From Chlorophyllum brunneum (Eukaryota > Basidiomycota > Agaricomycetes > Agaricales > Agaricaceae), in NCBI GenBank assembly GCA_963576785.1, contig OY756146.1, positions 62,001-126,000 on the forward strand: a stretch of 64,000 nt of DNA. The letters are read 5' to 3'. The translations under genes were made by a program, and so were the position numbers. The notes under the pieces are model-generated. The model saw only the letters and a list, made by a program, of their open reading frames with translations, searched no databases and was not told where the DNA came from. This document shows positions 52,400 to 64,000 of this stretch, piece after piece; position 1 is the first letter of the stretch; each line of letters opens with the position of its first letter.

Positions 52400-53220
52400 T
52401 CTAGATTTATGACCTTGTGAATCCCAAATACCTTTATTCCTAACTTCCTTGGGAGCATATCTTTGGACAATCAGCATATGTGTGTGCATTGTGTCCTTTG
52501 TTTTGCTAGCAACAAGGTTGTGGAAAATTTCTTGCCAGTAGTTTTCTTTTAGTTATCCTTTGTCTTTCAATTTGAGATATAATTATGGGGGATTGAATAT
52601 AGTTGGTTTTGCTAGTATTTCGAAGTCAGGAATTTGTATCAATAGGTGGTCTACTTCATCTCTCATGTCTGGTTCTATCAAATGTTCAGGTACTGATTTT
52701 TCTATGCCATCCATTCCTTCATCTAACCATTCCTATTCATCTTCTTTGTGATATGGTAGTTTGTTGGGCAATGTGGTTGGAGTGTATGAGTCTAGGTCCA
52801 TCAGTTGTTGAGTGAGTTTGTATATTAGGTTGTCACTTGTATTGGTAAGATGACTGAGTCTTTCATCTGTCATGACTAGGGCACTTTGAATACATCATTT
52901 GGTGTTAGTGTGTACTAATACATTGAGGTTGGTAGCTGCTTTATCCAGTAATTCTTTCATAAGATCATGCTTCTCATGTGACATAGCTGCTGGGAGGGCT
53001 CTGATAGTGGGGATGAGTAGAATACAGCTTATGGCCTTTGCTTGGACTTGGAGGTTGTTGGTGACATAGGCAATGTAGGTGAGTTCTTTGATTGTGGAGG
53101 TGTATTGTTCAATTTGTTCTTTAGTAGATTAGATATCAAGGAGGTTGGCAAGTTCTTGTTCAAATTTGGAGTCATTGGCTGGGAATGGAGTGGATCTGCA
53201 TTTGACAGACATGATGTGTT
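52400..53220 (-). pseudogene. Decayed third ORF of the chromovirus family
   Basis: On the minus strand an ATG at the position of the intact ORF3 start begins a frame with several stops. Parallel features are the acidic helical region, the Leu-rich middle, a Pro-containing stretch matching the ITFHPPQGYNTLK segment of the intact protein, and a tail resembling EYWRGIVHKLL. This shows that ORF3 belongs to the family and is not a unique acquisition. Confidence 0.65.
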
Positions 53221-55699
53221 GTGAATGTAATTGGCAAAGTCTAAAGTATAGTGAATACAGCATGAGGTGTGTTGGGTGTAGTGATCTCTTGGAATGTAAG
53301 GTCTGTTGTTTATAACTGTTGCTTTTTACTCCCTCTTTTTATAGGTTTTGTCCTCAAAATCTTGCTTAAAAATTCCTGGACTGCCTCCTTGGTGTTGTCC
53401 AAGTCTAACTTATCTTCCCATGTGTCTTTTTTATAGGTATACCCTTTCTAGTGTACTAGATATTGATTTTTTTGTCCTCTTATGCAATGTCCTTGGATTT
53501 CTTCTATCTTATACTGCTTTTCATTGTTGATTATCTCAGACATTAGTGATGGTGGAGTACACTGGCTGTCAAACTTGGGGTTGTGATAGGGGGAGAAGTC
53601 AGCTGTTGAATACATTGTGTATTGCCCATGTTTAAGGTAGATCTAGTTGGTAACTTGTTTCACCTATTTTTTCTTTTACCTGAAATAGTCCATACCATCT
53701 ATGATCTTGTTTCTTGGTTGGTCTTGTAGTCCTGATGTTGTTTGTTTTGAGCCAAACTTAATCTTCTGGAGTATACTTGTGTTCTGGTTTGGTACTGTTT
53801 TGTTTTTCTATTTGATTCTGGCTATATTGTAGTATTTTGATTGTTTCTTGTCATATATTTTCCAATTCTTGTATTTGTTCCATGATTGCAGGTATTCTGG
53901 TCGTGTTTGATATATCTCCTTTCCATAGATGTCAGCCATAGATTATCTGGAATGACAAGTACCCTGTGGCAGTGTGGACTTTGTTGTTGTATTGGAATTC
54001 TGCTGTGGCAAGCCATTTCTTCCAGTTGTCCTGCACATGGATTACTATGTTTCTGAGGTACATCTCAACCTCCTGGTTGATGTGCTTTGTTTGACTGTCT
54101 GTTTGTGGGTGATATGCCATAGATAGGTTTTGTTGTGTACCCATTGCTCTATATAGTTCTGCCATGAATTTTGATGCAAATTGGGGGCCTCTGTCACTGA
54201 TAATTTGATGGGGTATTCCATATATTCTCTATACATCATCTCTGTAGATATCTCCTAACTTATATTAAGAACTTCACAGAGATTCAGAAGAAGAAGACCC
54301 TTGGAACTGTCATGGATGTTATCTGCACCCCTGAGACTACTAGTATAGAATATTTCAATTCTGTTAATAAGACTGCTTGGCCCAGACATAGGTTACTAGA
54401 CAATTTCTCTAATAGAATTAATTTTACAGGATTCAATCAGGACAACCCAGAACTCTTGAAGTGAACATGGAATGATGTAGTTTTGGAGGCAACAAACAAT
54501 GACAGGTGGATCATTATGGGCACTAATGGCTCAGTCCAGTGGCAACAATTAGACACCTTGACAGAGGAAGCTTGGTTATGAAAAGGCTAGGAGGCACTAC
54601 TGCCACCAACACAAAACTTGTAGCATAGTACCTTGTTATCATTAAAGTACTTGACTCACTTGACTACACCCTGGTGGAACACATCCATGTCTTCACTGAC
54701 TCCATTTATGCCTCTCAACTATTACTTGAATGTATGGTTCACTCCTGTCAGCATCAGTCCATCCTCACCACCAAAGTGCTTTGAGTATAGTTCCTCAAAT
54801 CTGAGTACCACCACCTCTCTTTCTATCACAATCCTTCCAAATGCAAATTTGGCATTTAATGTGAGATGCATGACTGGTTACAAATAGTCACCTGGCCCAA
54901 CTGATGGCAAGATTAATGAGTCCCTCACTCTCTTGACTACCTCTGCCAAAAATCAGCTGAACAAGCCCTCCATACATGGCAGGGTATATTCTCCTTCACC
55001 ACTTACAGTGGTAGTAACTTCCTCCATCTCCAGACATGAGCAAATGGTACCTCTGCTCTATCTTCTCATCTTAACTCTGGCCTATGGATATGAGAATGTG
55101 GCTATTCACCTCAACTGTTTGCACAGGCCTGTCATGCCATCCTTTGTTATGCCCCAATTGGGGAATACTGCTTGATATTCTTCTCCAATGAAGACCTCTC
55201 TTACCACCATTGCAGGAGTCAGCTCATCCAAACTTGCTCCCACATTTTTTATTGCTGCCCCCACTTTGGCCATCACTACCCTGTCACCACTATCAAGGAA
55301 CTTGCCAACTTCCTTCAATGCAACCCTATAGCCTTCATTTTCTCTCTAGAACCTAAAGTGCCCTAACTTCAACAACAGGCACAATCTCTCCATCTGCTAC
55401 ATCCTCCTGTTTGCCAGAGATTCAGGTCTGCACCAATGTGAGTCCTTTTCTTTTTCCTTGTGCTTTCAGTTATGGTTTTCAAACCCATTTCTCTTACCTC
55501 CCCACTCCTACTCATCTACTATTTAGCTAGTCCTGCTTCTCTGTTCATTATTCCTGTGATGTTTGGGCAGTGCCCCTCCACATGCTAGTATGGTTTGTTG
55601 TTGTCCCTTTGTGATTGCGATTCAATAATTTCTCCATTATCAGTTTCTCTTTCTCTCTCTCTACTGGACTTATCAAAACAACATAAATACCAAAGATCA

Positions 55700-57859
55700 G
55701 CACTCCTCGCCAACATACTCGAACGGCAGGGGTTCCCTCATCAAATCGCAGCTTTCTTCGATGACTACCTCGAAGGGCGACGCACCTCTTACCGATGGAA
55801 TAACGAGACTTCCCCGGAATTCGACGCTGCAGTGGGGGTGGGACAGGGCTCCGCCCTTAGCCCCATCCTCTCCGCACTATACCTAGCACCCCTCCTCCAT
55901 GTCTTTGAAGCGCGAATGGAAGAGCACCGCTTCCACTGGGATTTCGACATCCTCTCCTTCGTCGATGATGGCACACTTGTCGCCCAGTCCCCCTCCCTCG
56001 AACGCAACATCGAGATACTCCAACACATGTACTGTGAAATGGAGCGGCTCATGGGCCAGTTCGGCCTCGCAATCGAACACAGCAAGTCCGAGGTCTTTCA
56101 CTTCACACGTGCAAGACAGGACACCAACCCCTCAATCGACCTGGGTTCACCACCATTCACGGGTCGCTCCCCACTCAAGCCGAAGGTGCACTGGAGGTAC
56201 CTCGGATTCTACTTCGACCGGACGCTCACGTTCAAGGAGCATGTACGGTACTACTCCGCCAAGGCCATCTCGACGGTCAAGGCAATGAAAATGCTGGGGA
56301 ACTCGGCTAGAGGGCTGTCCCCTAACAACAAGAGACTCCTGTACCGCTCGTGTGTCATACCTGTTGCGACCTATGGGTACTGGCTCTAGTTCCACGACAA
56401 GTCCCAGACGAAGGGGACCTGCGACATCCTTAACAAAATGCAGTGTTGTGCTGCCCTCTGGATCACCGGAGCCTTCCGAACATCCCCCTCTGGCGGCGTT
56501 GAGTCCCTCGCGGGGCTCATGCCTATTAAACTCCACCTCCGAAAGCTTGCCGAACGACAAACGTCAAGGCTACACACTTTGGACGATGGACATGCACTGG
56601 CGAGACTGATAAAAGAGTATCATTCTTCCCCACATCGACTTCACATCAAGAATTTCACGGAGATTCAGAAGAAGAAGACACTTGGAGCAGTGATAGATGT
56701 TTCCCGCCCCACCCCCGAGACCCGTTATGTAGAATCTTTCAACTCTGTTTCAAAGACTCTCTGGCCTGGACGTAGGTTACTTGACTGGTTCCCTACTAAT
56801 GTTTCTTTCATAGGTTTCAACCGAGATGAACCCCACCTCTCGAAGACCCTTTGGGATGACGTGACGACGAACGCGACGATGGGCCCCAAGTCCATCACTA
56901 TTGGCATGGACGGCTCGGTCCACCCCAACCCCAACCCGCTCGCCAGCCAGTACACGGCGGCGGCCACCATACGACATCTGGACGGAGGTATGTCTATCAT
57001 GAAGAGGCTCGGAGGGACCACCTCCACCGACACAGAGCTGGTCGCGCAGTACCTAGACATCACCAAGGTTCTCGCCTCCGCTGATTACGACCGGGTTGAA
57101 CACATCCATGTGTTCACCGACTCCCTCGTAGCCTCCCAACTACTACTCGATTGCTCGCCGCACTCCTGCCAGCGGCAGTCTATCCTCACTTCGAAGGCGC
57201 TCCTGGCCTGGTTCAGCAAATCCAACCAGCGCTGCCTTTCCTTCTACCACACTCTGTCCAAGTGCAAATATGGGTTGCAGAAAGCCACTCACGACTGGAT
57301 CCAAACAGTGACCTGGCCGAACCGAAGTCGAAACCACTGAGTCCCCAACTCAATCGACTACCTCCAAAAGAAATCTGCCGAGCGCGCCATCCACACATGG
57401 CAGGCCATGTTCGGTTTCAAAAGCTACAGCAGTAGCTCCTTCCTCCACTTACCAGTGCGAGCGAATGGGGCCTCCGCCTTACCGTCACACATCAAGTCCA
57501 GTCTCTGGATACGAGAATGCGGCTACCAGCCACAGCTCTTCGCGAGAGCTTGCCGTGCCATACTTTGCCATGTCCCGATCGGCGAATACCACTTAAGGTT
57601 CTTCCCCAACGAGGATCTGGCTTGCCACCATTGCAACAATCAGATGGTTCAGACCAGGTCGCACATCCTATATCGGTGTCAGAACTTCGACCACCACTTT
57701 GGCATCGGCACTATCAAGGAGTTCACCAACTTCTTGCACCGCAATCCCTCTGCGTTCGCCTTCCCCCCAGAAGCTGAACGACCTCGTATCCGGGTCGGGT
57801 CAATTCCCCCACCACGTCGTCGCCAAGATCGTCAGAGGTTTGGGTCGGCTCTGGTTTGA
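55700..57859 (+). pseudogene. Truncated LINE ORF2: RT palm/thumb, RNase H, zinc knuckle
   Basis: The reverse transcriptase part retains GVGQGSALSPILSALYLAPL and the catalytic FVDDG. The TAG at 56387-56389 replaces a tryptophan codon (the copy at 40-44 kb reads YRLWFHD). RNase H follows with IGMDGSVHPNPNP, TELVAQYLDITK and VFTDSL. After TGA 57338-57340 the frame continues into SIDYLQKKSAERAIHTWQAMF, and the knuckle CHHCNNQMVQTRSHILYRC lies near 57625. The element lacks endonuclease and ORF1 and cannot move on its own. Confidence 0.85.
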
Positions 57860-58308
57860 TTCCTTTCTCTCTTCCCCCCTTTTTTCTTGCGCTCTCCCGG
57901 TTATGGACTTCTATTCCATTTCTCTATTTTCCCCTTCCTTGCTCATCTACTATTATACATAGTCTTCATTCAACTTCCATCTCCCCTGTGGTGCCTGGGT
58001 AAATACCCGCCCACACGCTATGTGCCGTTTGATGTTTCCCCTTGTGATTGCAAGTCGGTAGTTTCTTTTCTATCAGTTCCTCTCTCTCACTCTCTCTCTC
58101 TTCTTTTCGCTAAACACCATAGGTACCAAACATCTCTCTAGTGTATGCGCTAGATGTTGTCGAGTCTTGTAGGGTTTGTTTCCTTTTAGTTTACCTTCCC
58201 TTCTCTGAACATTCTGTACGTTCTGCATTTGTATGTATGTACACGCGGACTGCATTCGAGCACCACTATATAAATTGATGATTTTAAAAAAAAAAAAAAA
58301 AAAAAAAA
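55700..58308 (+). mobile_element. Young 5'-truncated Tad-like LINE (12-bp target duplication, poly(A))
   Basis: The target duplication TACCAAAGATCA is at 55688-55699 and 58309-58320, with poly(A) at 58286-58308. It begins inside the reverse transcriptase. One reading frame runs from 55700 to 57859 with only two stops, TAG 56387-56389 and TGA 57338-57340. It is CpG-rich, unlike the LINE around it, and therefore recent. The 3' UTR is about 430 bp. Confidence 0.92.
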
Positions 58309-61300
58309 TACCAAAGATCACTCTAATTTATGATCTAGATGACATCAAGTCTTGTAGGGTTAGTTTATTTTCCCCTTCTCTGAACACTGATACTTGTACT
58401 TTTCTTTGTATATATGTACATGTGGACTGTGTTCAAGCACTGCTATATATATTGTTGATTTTAAAAAAAAAAAGATATCTCCTAACTCCTCAGATGACAG
58501 TATAGTGTTGACCACATGCAGTCTGATCATTTTGCTAAAATGATCAACTATAACAAGTATTGCATCATATCTGTCTGACTCTGGTAGTGGTCTTATCATA
58601 TCAATTAATATTTTCCCCCACGGTCCCGCTAGTATTGGTAGTGGGTGAAGATGTGTTATAGGTCATGTCCAGAGTATTTTGTTCCTTTGGTATGTATTGC
58701 ATCCTTTGATATATCATTTGATGTTGTTTTATATTTGGGGCCACCAGTATGTGCATTTAAGGAGTTTGGTCATTCTGTGTTGTCCTGGGTATCCTATGTC
58801 TGTTTTGTCATGATGTTGTTGAAGTATTTCCTGGTGTAGTTCATTGTTGGGTGGTATGTATATTCTTTCTTCAAACATTGGTATTCTGTCAGCTTCCTAT
58901 GTCTCTTCTGGTTATTTTTATTTTTTCTTCAACCATTGTGTTTCTCTTCTTAGCCTTTTATAGTTGGTGTTCCAGATCTTCTTCTCCTGAGATGTCCCAT
59001 ATTCATTATATCTCCATGATTGTGTTATCAAATAGATGGTTAGATTGTAGAGTGATGTTGGTGTTGTCTCAGGTGGTGTCTGTTTTTGTCAATCTTGATA
59101 GGACATCAGCTTTGGTGTTAGTTTTTCCGGGTATATATTTTAGTACATAGTGGTATTCTTGTAATTCTAGTTGCTATCTTGCCTGTTGTCCAGTGAGTTG
59201 TTGCAGTTTCCAGAAATATTCTAGATTCTTGTGGTCTGTCTATATTTTGAATGGTTCTTTGGCATTTAGTAGGTATTGCCTCCACATCTTGATTGCTTCC
59301 CAAATAGTAAGTAGTTTCTTGTCATAGATTTGGTAGTTGCATTCTGCTAGTGTCATTGTTCTTGAGTGGAATGTGATCAGGTACCATTGTTCCTTCTGTT
59401 TCTGTGATAATACTGCTCTTACTCCATATCCTGATACATGTACTTCTACCCTATATTATCCCTTGTCTTGTGGCATTGCCAGTACTGGTTTGCTTGTAGC
59501 TTTCTCCTTAATCCTTTTGAATGCCTGTTGCTGTTGTTCTGTCCACATCCATTGGGTGTCCTTCTTTTTTAGCTCATGTAGAGGTGCTGTTATATTACTG
59601 AAGTTGTGTATGAATTGTCAGTAGAAATTTGCAAATTCTAGGAATTTTTTGATGTCTTTTAGGAATTTGGGTGTTGGCCATTCTTTTACTGCTTTCACCT
59701 TCTTCTCTATTTTGATGCTATCTTGTCCAACCACAAATCCTAGTATTGGTATTTTCTTTGCACCAAATAGACATTTTGATTGTTTGAAGTATAGTTAATG
59801 TTTAGCTGTGATATCTAGAAATTATTTTGTTCTTTCTGCAAGTTCTTCTTGCATGATTCCTGGGATAACAAAATCATCCATGTAGTTGACAACTGCTCCT
59901 TCATGTAACATTTCCCTGAATACTATATTCATCATTCTCTGGAATATCACTGGTAAGTTGCTCATTCCGAAAAACATGACTATTGGTTTGAATAGCTTGT
60001 TATTTGTTACAAATCCTGCCTTCCATTCATTGTCTTTTCTTATCCTGATATTGTTGTACCCCCAAATGATGTCAATTTTGTTGAAGACTTTAGTGTTCAT
60101 TAGTCAATCAAGGACTTCACTTATGAGTGGAAGTGGTATCTTGCCCTTGATTGTATGTTTGTTTAGCTTTTTGTAGTCTTGTACCAGATACTTTGTCCTG
60201 TCTTTTTTGGATATAAAGAAATATGGGGTGGTGTAAGAGGATTGTGATGGTTGAATTCATCCTGAAGCAATATTTTTGTCAAGGAATTTCTGTAGTTCTT
60301 GTTTCTCTATTATTGTCATTGGGTAGACCTTGGACTGTAGTACTGGTGGTACATCTTTGGATAGGTTTATTTCATGATCCCATATTGTGTGTTCAGGTAG
60401 TTTGTTGGAGTTTTTATTGTTGAATAGGTGTGTATACTATTGGAGGTATGTCAGTAGATCCTCTGGGTTAGTCTGATCAGCTTTCTTTTCCTCTATATGT
60501 GCCTTGACCATACATATTCTTTTGTTGAATTGAATATCATTGTGATGTAGGGTGCAGTCTTCTGGACATCTCATGAATTGTATTATGTTGTTGGTCCAAC
60601 TGATTTTGGGGTTATATTTAACAAGCCAATTATGTCCAAGGTATAGGTCTACACTTTCCAGTTATGTTACCATTGCTTCAATTTCTTCTGTATGGTTTCT
60701 ATTGTCTAGTACTAGCTGTACTGTGTCTGTTATTTCTCCTTTCTTGTTTTCTATTCCATCAGCATTGATTACTCTGATTAGGGTTTCAAAGGATTTGGTT
60801 GGGATTTGTTCTTTGTCTACAAGTCTCTGAGCTATGCAGGTGTGGGTACATCTGGAGTTTACAAGTGTTGTGATTTGTTTTGGTCCTTTATTTGTTCTGA
60901 TAGTAGAGTTGAGTAGAAGTTTGCATGTTGAGTTTCATTTTTGCAGAATCACATATCATCTATTGTGAAGTAAAACAGAAACTCTATATTTATTGGCTTA
61001 CAGGTTTGTACCTACTTGGAGCCTTCAACAAAATTCTCTTTCATTAGTTCTTCTTCTTCCTTGTTATTTTCAGTGATTTCTCTCATATACACTTTCTTCA
61101 GTACTCTGCAATTCTTTGAGACATGGCCCTGTTTGCCACAATTGTAACACCTTATTTTGATGTATGTGACTTTGGTTTTCTTGCAGCAATGTTTGGTGAT
61201 ATGTCCATAGAGGTTGCAATTATAGTACCTTGACTTTCCATTTTGATCAGTGTCCATTCTCTGTCTTCCTATCTCCATCAGTTGTCCTCCTTCTCCATAT

Positions 61301-61463
61301 GTAACCCCTGTGGTGGTTCTAACATCTCCTTGAGTAATGTCTGTGGTCTTGTATCCTTGTTCTACTACAAGAATCATGGTTTTCCATTTGTTATAGATGG
61401 TCAGAATTGAGACTGTTGGATAGCCTACAATTATTCAGATGATATCTGCTCTGGTGTATCATT

Positions 61464-64000
61464 TGATGGAGTATTTTGTTTCATTGGCATGCCTCACACC
61501 CATTGATGTATTATTTGATGTCATTGTGCATTTGAGGCCACCAATAACTCCATTTAAGGAGTTCAATCATTTGGTGTTGTCCTGGGTGTCCTATGTCTGT
61601 CTTGTCATGGTGTTATTGGAGTATTTCTTGTCATATTTGGCTGTTGGGTGGGACATATATTCTCCCTTTGAACATCAGTACTCCATCTGTCTCCCATATC
61701 TCCTCTGGTTGTTTCTCCTTTTCCTTCAGCCACTGTGTTTCCCTTTTAGTTTCCTTTTGTAGTTGGTGTTTCAGATCTTCCTCTCCTGAGACTTCCCAGA
61801 TTTGTCAGATCATGGTAATTATGTTGTCATTGCATAAATGGTCAGGTACTAAGGTGATATTGGTGTTGTCTCAGGTGGTATTGGTTTTTGTTAATCTTGA
61901 TAAGACATCAGCTTTTGTATTGGTCTTCCCAGGGATGTGTTTCAGCATATAATGGTATTCTTGTAGCTCTAACTGCCACCTCACTTGTCATCCTGTGAGT
62001 TGTTGTGGTTTTTGGAAGTATTCTAGGTTCTTGTGATTGGTCCAGATTTTGAATGGTTCATTGGCGTCAAGTAGGTATTATCTCCAGGTTTTTATTGCTT
62101 CTTGGATGGCTAGTAGTTCTTTGTCATAGATCTGATAGTTTCATTCTGCAGGTGTCATTGTTCTTGAGTGGAATGCAATCGGGTGCCAGTGTTCTTTTTG
62201 TTTCTGTGATAGTATTGCTCCTATTCCATAGCCTGATGTGTCTACTTCCACTCTGTATTGTCCCTTGTCTTGTGGCATTGCTAATACTAGTTTGCTTGTG
62301 ACCTTTTCCTTGATTCTTTTGAAGGCTTGTTGCTGTCATTCTGTCCATACCCATTGACTGTCTTTCTTCTCAACTCGTGTAAAGGGGCTGCTATGTTGCT
62401 GAAGTTGTGTATGAATTGTTGGTAGAAGTTTGCAAAGCCTAGGAATTTCTTAACATCTTTCAGGGATTTGGGTGTTGGCCACTCTTTTACTGCTTTCATC
62501 TTCTCCTCCTCCATTTTAACGCTGCCTTGTCCAACCACAAATCCCAATATTGGTATCTCCTTCGCATCGAATAAGCACTTTGACCTTTTGAAATACAGCT
62601 GGTGTTTTGCTGTGATGTCAAGGAATTGTTTTATTCTGTCTTCAAGTTCCTGTTGTGTGGTTCCTGGAATGACAAAGTCATCCATGTAGTTGACAACTGC
62701 CCCTTTGTGTAGCATCTTTTGGAAGACTGTGTTCATCATCCTTTGGAATATTGCTGGTGAGTTGCTCATTCCAAAAAATATGACTGTTGGTTCAAATAAT
62801 CCATTGTTTGTTACAAACACTGCTTTCCATTTGTCACCTTCTCTGATCCAGATGTTGTTGTATCCCCAAATAATGTCAAGCTTGTTAAAGACTTTTGTAT
62901 CCTTGAGTCTGTCAATAACTTCACTTATCAGCGGAAGTGGCATTTTGTCTTTAATTGTGTGTTTGTTTAGTTTTTTGTAGTCTTGTACTAGTCACTTGGT
63001 TCTGTCCTTCTTGGGTATGAAGAAGCATGGGGTTGCATAAGGGGATTGTGATGGCTGAATTTGTCCTGAGGCAATATTCTCATCAAGGAATTTCTGTAGT
63101 TCTTGTTTTTCCAATATTGTCATTGGGTAGACTTTGGACTGTAGTACCAGTGGTGCATTTTCTGTCAGGTTTATCTCATGATCCCATCTCATGTACTCGG
63201 GTAGTTTGTCAAAGTTCTTCTTGTTGAACAGGTGCATGTATTGCTGTAGGTATGTTGGTAGGTCTTCTGGGTTGGTCTGGTCCGTTTTCTTTTCCTCCAT
63301 GTGTTCTTTTATTGTGCGTATTCTTTTGTTGAACCATATGTCATTGTGGTGTGTGGTACAATCCTTCAGGCATCTATTGAAGTGTATTATGTTGTTTGTC
63401 CAGTCAATTTCCAGGTTATGTTTGACTAGCCAGTCATGTCCGAGATATAGGTCTGTGCTCTCTAGTTGTGTTACCATTTCTTCGATTTCTTCCATGTGTT
63501 TACCATTGCTTAATACCAGTTGTGCCATGTCTGTTATTTTTCCTTTCTTATTTTCAGTTCCATTGGCATTGATTACTCATATTAGGGTTTTGAGAGGTCT
63601 GGTTGTAATATGTTCTTCTTCTACTACTCTCTGTGCTATACACATATGGGTACATCCTGAGTCTACCAGTGTGGTGATCTGTTTAGGTCTCTTTATTGTT
63701 CTGATTATTGAATTGAGGAGAAGTTTGCATATCAAGTTCCTTTTCTATGCAATCACATATCATTTATTATAAAGTAAAACAGGAGTTCTAGGTTTATTGG
63801 CTTGCAGGTTTGTGCCTACTCAGAGCCTTCAGCAAAATCCTCCTTTGCCTCTTCTTCTTGCTCTGTTTCCTCAGTAACTTCTCTGATGTGCGCTTTCTTC
63901 AGTACTTTACAATTCATCAAGATGTGGCCCTACTTGCCACAATTATAGCACATTATTTTGGTGTATGTGACCTTCATCTTCTTGTGGCAATATTTGGCAA
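61464..64000 (-). mobile_element. Third chromovirus copy, partial, runs off the window
   Basis: Starts in the integrase zinc-binding region and continues through RNase H (near 62.0-62.3 kb), RT with YMDDFVIPG (about 62.66 kb), protease and the gag zinc knuckles (after 63.8 kb). Frames of 218 and 178 codons remain (62943-62287 and 63528-62992), so it is less decayed than the 52-61 kb copy but has stops. Same orientation as the others. Confidence 0.85.

Larger units (their letters stand above)
54261..58473 (+). mobile_element. Older 5'-truncated LINE in gypsy pol (14-bp target duplication)
   Basis: The target duplication GATATCTCCTAACT is at 54247-54260 and 58474-58487; the poly(A) tail ends at 58473. 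The insert begins just before the RNase H part of ORF2 and runs through the C-terminal knuckle and 3' UTR. The frame is broken throughout (for example a tryptophan codon changed to a stop near 54835) and CpG-depleted. The younger LINE at 55700-58308 is inserted in its 3' UTR. Confidence 0.9.
52102..61463 (-). mobile_element. Decayed chromovirus copy, split by nested LINEs
   Basis: Same family and orientation as the element at 19754-26197. The 3' LTR is 52102-52388, followed by the polypurine tract, a decayed third ORF (52400-53220) and the C-terminal half of pol (53300-54260, chromodomain and integrase). LINEs are inserted at 54260. Pol resumes at 58474 (integrase, RNase H, RT, protease) and gag with its zinc knuckles lies at 61012-61440. 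It ends at about 61463, where the sequence switches into another copy. Many stops and almost no CpG: the element is dead and old. Its 5' LTR is missing. Confidence 0.9.

Noticed and set aside
1..64000. Search for CRISPR arrays, bacterial operons, rRNA genes or secondary-metabolite clusters
   Set aside because: No regularly spaced repeats, Shine-Dalgarno-linked gene strings, rRNA motifs or polyketide/NRPS/terpene enzymes were seen; the single tyrosinase fragment is not evidence of a cluster.

Overview
This is nuclear DNA of a filamentous basidiomycete, most likely an Agaricomycete. The evidence is many short GT-AG introns of about 45-60 bp, a White Collar-1 photoreceptor without a zinc finger, a basidiomycete-type pyruvate dehydrogenase kinase, a pseudogene of the basidiomycete 'macrofage activating glycoprotein' family, a chromodomain Ty3/gypsy element and Tad-like LINEs. 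No bacterial operon, CRISPR array or organellar gene is visible. The species cannot be named from the sequence.

Layout. (1) 1-9.25 kb is gene-dense euchromatin: the 3' end of a tyrosinase, pyruvate dehydrogenase kinase (8 exons), WC-1 (minus), ribosomal protein L10 (minus), about 1.8 kb without a visible gene, and a small divergent kinase. (2) 9.25-13.63 kb is a decayed copy of a segmental duplication. It holds a broken WDR24/Rtc1 gene and a 0.95-kb terminal-inverted-repeat transposon with its own ORF. (3) 13.6-19.75 kb is AT-rich, CpG-poor repeat relic. (4) 19.75-26.20 kb is an almost undamaged 6.4-kb chromovirus with 294-bp LTRs differing at two positions, a 5-bp target duplication, gag, pol with a chromodomain, and a third ORF of unknown function. 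Its leader appears to carry a Tf1-style self-priming site. (5) 26.2-28.5 kb is AT-rich relic with a solo LTR. (6) 28.6-33.6 kb is the intact copy of the duplication, carrying a 13-exon WDR24/Rtc1 gene. (7) 33.6-38.9 kb has ATP synthase subunit g, a Mad1 fragment and a pseudogene of the secreted glycoprotein. (8) 38.9-64 kb is transposon territory: a long Tad-like LINE (minus), AT-rich relics, and a nested stack in which a young LINE sits in an older LINE that sits in an old gypsy copy. That stack is joined to part of a third gypsy copy which runs off the window.

The host genes are mostly housekeeping: mitochondrial energy metabolism (PDK, ATP synthase g), translation (RPL10), amino-acid signalling to TORC1 (WDR24/Rtc1 of SEA/GATOR2) and light sensing (WC-1). 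They do not form an obvious pathway or cluster. The main story is genome dynamics: gene islands separated by transposon blocks. Decayed copies have lost nearly all CpG relative to the young copies, as expected from cytosine methylation and deamination. Exon boundaries were placed by reading splice sites and keeping the frame; no database search was run.
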